Part shown: piece by piece, positions 9,696 to 16,507 of the stretch
Layout: every line of letters begins with the position of its first letter
Numbering within the stretch: position 1 is the first letter of the stretch
NCBI GenBank assembly: GCA_937928085.1
Contig: CALFVU010000008.1
Coordinates: 248,001 to 312,000, forward strand
DNA from: an uncultured bacterium
Lineage (GTDB): Bacteria > Spirochaetota > Leptospiria > Leptospirales > Leptonemataceae
Reading direction: 5' to 3'
DNA length: 64,000 bases
Made by a program: the position numbers and the translations under genes
The notes under the pieces: model-generated
Databases searched by the model: none
Seen by the model: the letters and a program-made list of their open reading frames with translations, nothing else
What the model was told of the DNA's origin: nothing

Positions 9696-10359
9696 GGATT
9701 AGTTTATAACGATTTTTAATTCTTTGAGTTAATTCGCTATCATGAGTTACAATAATCAAAGTAAATTGATATTCTTGATGCAATTGCCATAACAAGTCTA
9801 TGATTTTTATTGAATTTTCTTTATCTAAATTTCCAGTGGGTTCATCAGCTAAAAGAATTTTTTTTTCTCCCATTAAAGCGCGAGCAATCGAAGTTCTTGC
9901 TAATTCTCCACCGGAAATCTGAGAAGGAAAATGATTTAGTCTATGAGACATTCCTACTTTTTCTAAGAGTTCTTTTGCTTTTTTTAGATAATCGTGTTGA
10001 ATAATTTTTTTGTTTTGTTTTTCTAGAATCCAAGCAGGCATTAAAACATTTTCTAATACTGTAAAATCGGGTAATAGATAATAATGTTGAAAAATAAAAC
10101 CAATATATTGAGAACGAAGAAGATCTAATTTGTTTGTATCGGAGAAATCAACTTTTTCTCCAAAAAGAAATACATTTCCAGAATCGGGTTTGTCTATTAC
10201 ACCAATAATATGTAACAAAGTACTTTTACCAGAACCACTTGCTCCTTCTACCGATACAATCTGATTTTCTTTAATTTCTAAGTGAATACCATTTAATACG
10301 TGAATTTTTTCTCCTTCAGAAATATACGTTTTATAAATGTTTTCTAATTTGAGTATCAT
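9670..10359 (-). CDS. lolD: Lipoprotein-releasing ABC transporter ATPase LolD
   Basis: This 229-residue ABC ATPase of the MacB/LolD class has Walker A GASGSGKST (39-47), a Q-loop near FQHYYLL (90-96), signature ISGGELART (148-156) and Walker B ILLADEP (168-174). It powers extraction of lipoproteins from the inner membrane for transfer toward the outer membrane. The permease gene ends 2 nt upstream, which supports the Lol assignment over a general MacB ATPase. Its 3' end overlaps the McsA-McsB-like gene by 26 nt. Confidence 0.9.
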   Translation of the reverse strand: MILKLENIYKTYISEGEKIHVLNGIHLEIKENQIVSVEGASGSGKSTLLHIIGVIDKPDSGNVFLFGEKVDFSDTNKLDLLRSQYIGFIFQHYYLLPDFTVLENVLMPAWILEKQNKKIIQHDYLKKAKELLEKVGMSHRLNHFPSQISGGELARTSIARALMGEKKILLADEPTGNLDKENSIKIIDLLWQLHQEYQFTLIIVTHDSELTQRIKNRYKLIHGKLEIIN

Positions 10360-10361
10360 AG

Positions 10362-11696
10362 CTAATCATTTCGTATAGTTTCTACAGGTTCAATAAGAGA
10401 TGCATTTTTTGCAGGAAAGTATCCTGCTAAACCACTCAAAATCATAGTAAACAAGGAAATAGAAACTACAAAAGAAAGATCTGTTCTTACTGGAAGATGA
10501 TCAAAATAATAAATATTTTTAGGTATTAAGTGAATCGTTCTACAATTTTGAAAAAAAATCAAACATAACTGGTTAATAATATCTTCTAAAAATTTTATAA
10601 AAGATTCTAAATTATTAGATACAAAAATTCCTAAAGTCCCACCGAAAAAACTAGAAAAAAAACCAATCAACATCGAATACGAAACAAAGATTAATAATAT
10701 AGATTTTGTTGGTAACCCCATAGCTCTAAGCATTCCTATACTTTTTCTTTTTGATTGTACTAATAAATGAGATGTAATCCAGATTCCAGCAATTCCAGCT
10801 AAAATCAAAAGTCCTAAAATCATCATCATTAAAGTTTTTTCTAATTGTAAAGCAGCTAAAAAATTCCCCCTTTCTTCTTTTATTGTAGTGATGGAATAAT
10901 CGTAAGGATTACCCAAAAGATTTTCTCTAATCAAATATTTAAATTCATCAATATTACTTAAGTCATTTAGTTGAACTATGATTGATGTTGTTTGATTTGG
11001 TATTTGCATAAGTCTCTGGGCGGTATTGAGGGATAGAAAAATAAGATTTAGATCGAATTCGTAAAAGCCGGTTCTAAAAAATCCTCCAATTACCAAATCT
11101 GCACGTTGGATTTGCATACCTCGAGAAAAGATACCCCCTTTTGGTAAAAATACCGTAATTTTGTCTCCAACCTGCCAGCCATAGTATCTAGCCATCTCTT
11201 TACCAATGATAGCTATTTCTTGTTGATTCATAGCTCTTAATAGATTTTGATCCCAATGCACTAATTGAGGAAAATCTCTTAAAGTCCCTTTTTCTAAATC
11301 TTCTTGATACACAGGAATTGCTCTAACTCCTTTTCCTTCGAACCTACCCTGGTACTCTAAAAGAGCATTTACAAAAATAGCTGGAAAAACAGAACGAATT
11401 AGTTTTGAATCTAAGTTTTTTTGTAAATATTCAATAATTTCTAAGTAATGATCAAAAAGTTTATTCGGATTAGCTGGAGAAATCGTAATATGGTATCCGG
11501 AATTCCATAAGGAACGTTTTACTTCTGTTTGAAAACCATTAAAAACAGACAAAACTACAACCATAATAAACACCATTAGTGTCATAAAAAGTAAAGATAA
11601 TCTTGTTCCAGTGTTTAATAAAGTAAGTTTATGATAACCTCTTAAATATCTTGAAGCAATAAAAAATTCTAAGAAAAACAGTTTTCTAAATAACAT
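10362..11696 (-). CDS. Lipoprotein-releasing ABC permease LolC/LolE family
   Basis: FtsX-like permease with one N-terminal transmembrane helix, a large periplasmic domain and three C-terminal helices, including MMMILGLLILAGIAGIW and the closing LAGYFPAKNASLIEPVETI segment typical of LolC/E. I prefer the ATG at 11696 (MLFRKLFF); a TTG at 11711 would add five residues. Only one permease is present here, so it may work as a homodimer (LolF-like) or pair with a second copy elsewhere. It is the first gene of the minus-strand block ending in mtaB. Confidence 0.88.
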   Translation of the reverse strand: MLFRKLFFLEFFIASRYLRGYHKLTLLNTGTRLSLLFMTLMVFIMVVVLSVFNGFQTEVKRSLWNSGYHITISPANPNKLFDHYLEIIEYLQKNLDSKLIRSVFPAIFVNALLEYQGRFEGKGVRAIPVYQEDLEKGTLRDFPQLVHWDQNLLRAMNQQEIAIIGKEMARYYGWQVGDKITVFLPKGGIFSRGMQIQRADLVIGGFFRTGFYEFDLNLIFLSLNTAQRLMQIPNQTTSIIVQLNDLSNIDEFKYLIRENLLGNPYDYSITTIKEERGNFLAALQLEKTLMMMILGLLILAGIAGIWITSHLLVQSKRKSIGMLRAMGLPTKSILLIFVSYSMLIGFFSSFFGGTLGIFVSNNLESFIKFLEDIINQLCLIFFQNCRTIHLIPKNIYYFDHLPVRTDLSFVVSISLFTMILSGLAGYFPAKNASLIEPVETIRND

Positions 11697-11722
11697 TTTA
11701 CACCCATTCAACTTAAATTTTT

Positions 11723-12784
11723 ATGAGTTTCGTTTGTAAAGATAAAAAGTGGCTTAAGAATAAATCATTTGATTTTTTTTTCTTTAAATTTTTTTTGGTT
11801 TTAATGAATTTCATAAAAAAATACATCCATTTTTTTTATTTTGTTTTAATTCAATTATATTTACTCTTTCAGTTATTTTTCTCTATAGAAATTAACGAAA
11901 AAAAAAATCAAAATAGTTCTCAAGAAATCCATATCACTCTTGGTAAAGGCATTCTACAAAAATATTTTCTGGAATTAGAAATTTATCAAAACACTTATTC
12001 TGAATTAATAGAAAATGAACATAAACCTCAGAGATTGTTTCAGAATTTAAACATGGACATAAAAAAAAATCTAATTGTGATTTTTCTTTATTTATTCTTG
12101 TTTTTTTTGATCATTCTTTTAATGTTTGTTATGTATTATCGAATTTCGTTTTATTCAATTTTTAAAAAACAAATCTATTTTTTATTTTTGATTCTTTTAT
12201 TATTTGATGTATTTTTTATCAAAAGAAATAAACTTTTAGAAATTTATTTAATAACACAAAGCTATTGGTCTTTTTTGTATGTTTATATAGAGAGTATGTT
12301 GATTTTTCTTACTACGTTTTTTTTAATTTTTGAGGAAAAACCTAAAACTACAAGACCATTTTTAGATCTTTATTATAAAAAGGGATATGAAATAAAGAAC
12401 AAATTAAAAAATTTTATAATTTTTTTTAAAGATTTGATCATTATAGCTTTGGTTTCTACTCTTATTGTGAATGTGTTTTTATTTCCGATTTTTTATTTTC
12501 AAATACAATGGAAATTACCTTTTGGTTATTTATTTTTTTCTTTTCTTTTGATACTTTCTTTGTATTATGTTTATTCCTATTACAACATATCCAAAACAAA
12601 AGAAGAAAATCCTAATTTGATCATTTCATTAGCTTTTCTAAATTATAGAATTATAAGCCATTTCCTTTATTTTGTTTTAATTTTTTTATTTTTTTTAATT
12701 GTGGTCTTTGTTATTTTTAGTATAATTTTTTTAGACCTAAATTTTTTAGAGTCATATCAATTTTTAGAGCCTAGACATTTTTAG
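11723..12784 (+). CDS. Multi-pass membrane protein, unknown
   Basis: This 353-residue protein is extremely Phe-, Leu- and Ile-rich, with about six predicted transmembrane helices: one near the N-terminus, a pair around 115-165, one near 185-205, and a C-terminal group at about 235-340. A hydrophilic loop (about 60-110) follows the first helix, which would fit an extracytoplasmic loop. An internal ATG at 11804 (MNFIKKY) gives a cleaner N-terminus and may be the true start. It is divergent from the lol block and ends immediately before the convergent dps gene. No family recognised; its reality rests on length and topology. Confidence 0.55.
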   Translation: MSFVCKDKKWLKNKSFDFFFFKFFLVLMNFIKKYIHFFYFVLIQLYLLFQLFFSIEINEKKNQNSSQEIHITLGKGILQKYFLELEIYQNTYSELIENEHKPQRLFQNLNMDIKKNLIVIFLYLFLFFLIILLMFVMYYRISFYSIFKKQIYFLFLILLLFDVFFIKRNKLLEIYLITQSYWSFLYVYIESMLIFLTTFFLIFEEKPKTTRPFLDLYYKKGYEIKNKLKNFIIFFKDLIIIALVSTLIVNVFLFPIFYFQIQWKLPFGYLFFSFLLILSLYYVYSYYNISKTKEENPNLIISLAFLNYRIISHFLYFVLIFLFFLIVVFVIFSIIFLDLNFLESYQFLEPRHF

Positions 12785-13255
12785 TTATTCTAATAAAGAA
12801 CGGAGCATCCAAGATGTTTTTTCATGGACATCTAATCGTTCAGTTAAGAGATCTATTGTTGCTTGATCATTTCCTTGTTCGATAATCGAAAAATTATTTC
12901 TTATGTATTGAATAATTGCCTCGTGATCCTGAATTAAATTTCGAATCATATCATTAGCTTTAGGAACATTTGTATCTTCTTTTAGTTGGGTAATGTTTGT
13001 TAGATTTGAATACGAATGCGGTGCAAATTCTCCTAAAGAACGAATTCTTTCTGCAATTAAATCAATGACATTCCATAATTCTGTATATTGTTGCATAAAC
13101 ATATCATGCAAAGTCTGAAACATAGGACCTGTTACATTCCAGTGATAGCTGTGAGTTTTAAAATATAAACAAAAAGTATCTGCTAGTAGTTGCCTTAAAA
13201 CTTCTACAATTTTTTTTCTTATGTTTTCTTCAATTCCAATATTGATGTGATGCAT
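12785..13255 (-). CDS. dps: Dps-family DNA-binding ferritin-like protein
   Basis: These 156 residues have the usual Dps length. Such proteins form a 12-mer that oxidises and stores iron with H2O2 and protects DNA. The signature HSYHWNVTGPMF (35-46) and AERIRSLG (68-75) are present. The expected inter-subunit ferroxidase ligands H38, H50, D65 and E69 are visible, but the acidic ligand usually four residues after the second histidine appears to be Met54. Upstream is TTGACT-N18-TATTAT ending 6 nt before the ATG, with no SD, which implies a leaderless or nearly leaderless mRNA. No Fur or PerR box was identified by eye. Confidence 0.92.
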   Translation of the reverse strand: MHHINIGIEENIRKKIVEVLRQLLADTFCLYFKTHSYHWNVTGPMFQTLHDMFMQQYTELWNVIDLIAERIRSLGEFAPHSYSNLTNITQLKEDTNVPKANDMIRNLIQDHEAIIQYIRNNFSIIEQGNDQATIDLLTERLDVHEKTSWMLRSLLE

Positions 13256-13261
13256 AATTTT

Positions 13262-13291
13262 ATAATAAATCTATGAATAAATTTAAGTCAA
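13262..13291 (-). promoter_or_regulatory. Sigma70-like promoter of dps
   Basis: On the minus strand TTGACT (13291-13286), an 18-nt spacer, then TATTAT (13267-13262). The predicted transcription start falls on or next to the dps ATG at 13255, and no ribosome-binding site can be seen. This is the clearest example of the leaderless layout that recurs in the window. Confidence 0.65.
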
Positions 13292-13375
13292 GCAAAATTA
13301 ATGTTTTACTAATGATTTTTTTAAAAATACCGAAATATAAAATAATTTTTACGTAGTTGTGTTAGGAGAATATAA

Positions 13376-14104
13376 ATGAAAAAAATTATACTTTTTTTGT
13401 CTTTTTTACAAATTTCGTTAAGTGCAGAACAATTCCAAATATCACAAATCGATCCTCATGCATATTTTGATTCGAAACATCAAGTTTATGTTTTAAATAA
13501 AGATGACTATCAGATTGTTTGGTATAAAAATAAGATCAAAAAAGCAGAAGGGGGGATAAAAAATCGTTTAAGAGACGGATATTGGAAATTTTGGAATGAA
13601 GATGGAAGTTTAAAAGCAGAAGGAACTTTTAAAAATGATAAAATGAGTGGGTATTGGAGATATTATTATAAAAATGGAAACATACAAAGTGAAGGTAATT
13701 ATGTTGATAACAAAAAAGAAAACGAGTGGAAATTTTATTACTCTAGTGGAAAAATTAAATCTATCGGTAATTATAAAGGTGGTTTAAGAAATGGAGAATG
13801 GAAAGAATTCTATGAAAATGGGCAATTATTTTTTAAAGGAAACTATTTAGGCGATCTGGCGAATGGTTTTTGGATTTATTATTTTTCGGATGGTAGTTTT
13901 TATCAATCTGGAAATTACGAAAATGATGTAAGAGTAGGAGAATGGAAAATTTGCGTTGCTCCTAATGGATTATGTGGTATAGAAATCAATGATAACAAGA
14001 AACCTCCACCCTTGTCAAATCTTCCTAAAGTGGCTGAACCAAATAAAACTTATTCTGAAGATTTAAAGAATCCTGCTAAAATTTTAGAATCTATGGAAAG
14101 ATAA
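13376..14104 (+). CDS. Secreted MORN-like (YwqK-type) repeat protein
   Basis: This 242-residue protein has a signal peptide (about 1-18, ending LSA). Residues about 50-190 consist of five to six repeats of about 23 residues following the pattern G-x-W-x-(F/Y)-(Y/W)-x-x-(D/N)-G-x-(L/I)-x-x-x-G-x-Y, as in MORN/YwqK proteins. Such repeats form beta-hairpin ladders; their molecular role here is unknown, and YwqK antitoxin names in databases do not imply that function. It has a good SD (TTAGGAG). The tail after residue 200 is Pro/Asn/Lys-rich. It converges with the polyprenyl synthase gene with a 1-nt gap. Confidence 0.8.
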   Translation: MKKIILFLSFLQISLSAEQFQISQIDPHAYFDSKHQVYVLNKDDYQIVWYKNKIKKAEGGIKNRLRDGYWKFWNEDGSLKAEGTFKNDKMSGYWRYYYKNGNIQSEGNYVDNKKENEWKFYYSSGKIKSIGNYKGGLRNGEWKEFYENGQLFFKGNYLGDLANGFWIYYFSDGSFYQSGNYENDVRVGEWKICVAPNGLCGIEINDNKKPPPLSNLPKVAEPNKTYSEDLKNPAKILESMER

Positions 14105-14105
14105 A

Positions 14106-15116
14106 TTATTTTTTTCTTTCTATGATGTATTTTGGCAAATTGAGGAGGTAACTTTTATATAAAAAATTTGAAAATTGATATGCAACATCTATGCTAATCT
14201 TGCAAAGCTCTAAGGCAATTTCTTGAGTTTTTTCTATACCCAAAAGGGAGGGAAAAGTTAATTTTCCCATAGATTGATCTTTATGCAGCTTTTTTCCTAC
14301 TAATGATTCTTCACCAATTTCATCTAACATATCATCGCTTATCTGAAAAAGTAAACCAATGCTTTCTCCATATTCAGAAAATAGTTTTAGATCTTTTATT
14401 TCTATTTCTTTTTCGAATCTTGAATAAAATCCTAATTGCATTATAGCTTTAAAAAAAATAGCAGTTTTTAGATAATGGATCGATAATAGCTTTAAAAATT
14501 TATGATCATACAAGTACACTTTGAATGTATCTAAGATTTTTTGATTTTCAAAAATTGTTAAAATAAATCGAAAATCTTTTGTGGGATTTAAAAAATTTTT
14601 CTTTTCATTAGAAAGATCTAAAGCTTGACCTGCAATTACCCCTTTGTGTCCTAAAGATAAAGATAGAATTTCTAATTTCTTTTTTAGATTTACTTTAGAG
14701 AAACTTAATAAATAAAAAGCAAAAGTATTCAACGTATCACCAGCAAGAATAGCAGCCCATTCGGGATATTTTATATGACAGCTTGGCTTTCCTCTTCTAA
14801 TCGGATCGTTATCCATTGCAGGCAAATCATCATGAATCAGCGTATAGGTATGAAGAACTTCAATGGCACTAGCAATAAATAAAAGTTCTTCTTTCTTTTC
14901 GGGTTCTAACTCTTTGTGATATTCTGATGCAAGAAGAAAAAGAATGGGTCTTATTCTTTTTCCACCATTAAGTAAGCTATATAGGCAAGGTTCGTAAACT
15001 TCCTGAATTGTTTCTTTTAATATGTTTACGATCTTACTGGAAAAAAATATTTCGAATTCTTCTTTAAAATCTAAAAGTATTTTATCGAGTTCAGTCAGAT
15101 GATAGTTCTCGTTCAC
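14106..15116 (-). CDS. Polyprenyl diphosphate synthase (IspA/GGPPS class)
   Basis: An all-helical trans-prenyltransferase that condenses IPP with allylic diphosphates. The GGKRIRP substrate motif, the first aspartate-rich motif [15 protein letters not shown], and the second motif DDMLDE are all present. The DDLPAMDND spacing is that of bacterial farnesyl/geranylgeranyl synthases. The start is uncertain: an upstream ATG at 15146 would overlap ndk by 56 nt, whereas the GTG at 15116 gives a 26-nt overlap and a more normal N-terminus. Co-transcription with ndk is likely. Product chain length cannot be fixed without modelling. Confidence 0.88.
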   Translation of the reverse strand: MNENYHLTELDKILLDFKEEFEIFFSSKIVNILKETIQEVYEPCLYSLLNGGKRIRPILFLLASEYHKELEPEKKEELLFIASAIEVLHTYTLIHDDLPAMDNDPIRRGKPSCHIKYPEWAAILAGDTLNTFAFYLLSFSKVNLKKKLEILSLSLGHKGVIAGQALDLSNEKKNFLNPTKDFRFILTIFENQKILDTFKVYLYDHKFLKLLSIHYLKTAIFFKAIMQLGFYSRFEKEIEIKDLKLFSEYGESIGLLFQISDDMLDEIGEESLVGKKLHKDQSMGKLTFPSLLGIEKTQEIALELCKISIDVAYQFSNFLYKSYLLNLPKYIIERKK

Positions 15117-15510
15117 TAAAAAAATATGAAATTTCTTTTTTTGCATTTTCTACAGAATCAGATCCATGAACTGCATTTGCTTCTTTATTTGTTGCGTATA
15201 GCTTTCGAATGGTTCCTTCTTTTGCTTCTTTTGGATCCGTTGCTCCAATTAAATCTCTCCATTTTTGTACAGCATTTTCTGCTTCTAAAACACCAACAAT
15301 TACAGGACCAGAACTCATATAATTACATAGATCATTATAAAACGGTCTTTCTTTATGTACTTCGTAAAATTTTTCTGCATCTTTTCTACTCATACGAATT
15401 AATTTTAAACCTACAATCTTAAAACCATTTTCTTCTATTTTTGTAATGATATGTCCAATATGTTTATTTATTATAGTATCTGGCTTTAGAATCATTAATG
15501 TTTTTTCCAT
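15091..15510 (-). CDS. ndk: Nucleoside diphosphate kinase
   Basis: These 139 residues have the standard NDK length. The enzyme balances nucleoside di- and triphosphates through a phosphohistidine intermediate. The active-site NAVHGSDS is intact with His115, and the N-terminal TLMILKPD matches the family. It has no obvious SD; TTGTAG lies about 37 nt upstream of the ATG. It is divergent from the Rrf2-type regulator (136-nt shared promoter region) and overlaps the downstream polyprenyl synthase gene. Confidence 0.96.
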   Translation of the reverse strand: MEKTLMILKPDTIINKHIGHIITKIEENGFKIVGLKLIRMSRKDAEKFYEVHKERPFYNDLCNYMSSGPVIVGVLEAENAVQKWRDLIGATDPKEAKEGTIRKLYATNKEANAVHGSDSVENAKKEISYFFSERELSSD

Positions 15511-15646
15511 CGGGTTGATTTTTTTTATGATCTTTGATTGTCTACAATTTTAATTTTTATCTATAATTTACTTTAAAAGGATAAATATTAAAAATAAAAA
15601 AATTATTGACTGAATTTTGTCATTTAAAATATCGAAGTATTAATAT

Positions 15647-16078
15647 ATGGAAACTTTGCTTTTTGATAGATATATTATTCTTTTGTTAAAAGCTGTTTTA
15701 TTTCTTGCAAAACATAAAGATGAGCAAAAATACTTTAAGGTGAAAGAAATTGCAGAAAGATTAGATGTATCGAAGAGCTATATGGCAAGAATTATTCAGA
15801 GTTTGGTGCATCATAAAATTTTGGAATCTTCTACCGGTCCAACAGGGGGATTTTATCTGCCTAAATCTAATTTAAAGCTAACTTTACATGATGTAATTCA
15901 ACATACAGGGTATGAGGATGAATTAAAAAAATGTATTATGGAATGGCCTGATTGTAACGAAGAACAACCGTGTCCTTTACATCAAAATTGGAAAAGATTC
16001 AGGGAAACCCTTATCTTAGATCTAAAGAAATTCACAATTGAAGAAGCATGCGAACAACTATATGAACGAATTGTATAA
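15647..16078 (+). CDS. Rrf2-family transcriptional regulator, probable Fe-S sensor
   Basis: This 143-residue protein has a winged helix-turn-helix (about 30-72, with SKSYMARIIQSLVHHKIL and GPTGGFYL) and three cysteines, C96, C103 and C109, in CIMEWPDCNEEQPCPLH. That is the IscR/NsrR-like arrangement that holds a redox- or NO-sensitive Fe-S cluster. Its targets are unknown. A TTGACT at 15606-15611 lies upstream, and the AATATC-GAA-GTATT segment (15629-15642) is an imperfect palindrome just before the ATG that could be an autoregulatory site. It is divergent from ndk and abuts the convergent gene at 16079. Confidence 0.88.
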   Translation: METLLFDRYIILLLKAVLFLAKHKDEQKYFKVKEIAERLDVSKSYMARIIQSLVHHKILESSTGPTGGFYLPKSNLKLTLHDVIQHTGYEDELKKCIMEWPDCNEEQPCPLHQNWKRFRETLILDLKKFTIEEACEQLYERIV

Positions 16079-16507
16079 TTATTTTTTAAAAATAGAATCG
16101 ATAAAATTATCAGGATATTGGGTATCCACTTCGAATCTGTAAGTAATCCATTTATTTACTGGCTTATAAAAAACAAATAAAAATTTTAATGGTTGCTTTT
16201 CATATTTAGTAAAAACAATGATAATATACAAAGAATGATGGTACTCTTTTTTATGAATGATTTCATATCCATAAAATTTTCCTAAAAATTGATCAATATT
16301 AAGAAAAAAATTTTTTAATTGTTGTAATGATTCAGATTTTTGATATAATTGAGGATTGTTCGAAAAAAGATAATCGATAGCAGTAGAAGGACTTTTTTCT
16401 TGAATCAGCGAGAAAAAATTTTCTACTATTTTTTCGGGTAAAATTTCTTGTGCTTTAAGGTCCGAAAAAATCATATAAAAAAATATTAAAATCAATTTCT
16501 TCTTCAT
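16079..16507 (-). CDS. Small secreted protein, unknown
   Basis: This 142-residue protein has a cleavable signal peptide (about 1-19, MKKKLILIFF to DLKA). The mature domain is alpha-helical at first and then beta-rich with many aromatics, loosely like small NTF2-like or DUF3887-like periplasmic folds; this is only a resemblance. The start overlaps the stop of the SpiroCoCo gene by 4 nt (ATGA), so the two are translationally coupled and may share a role at the cell envelope. Confidence 0.65.
   Translation of the reverse strand: MKKKLILIFFYMIFSDLKAQEILPEKIVENFFSLIQEKSPSTAIDYLFSNNPQLYQKSESLQQLKNFFLNIDQFLGKFYGYEIIHKKEYHHSLYIIIVFTKYEKQPLKFLFVFYKPVNKWITYRFEVDTQYPDNFIDSIFKK

Noticed and set aside
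9670-11696. MacAB-type efflux instead of Lol
   Set aside because: No MacA-like membrane-fusion gene is present, and the permease domain order fits LolC/E.
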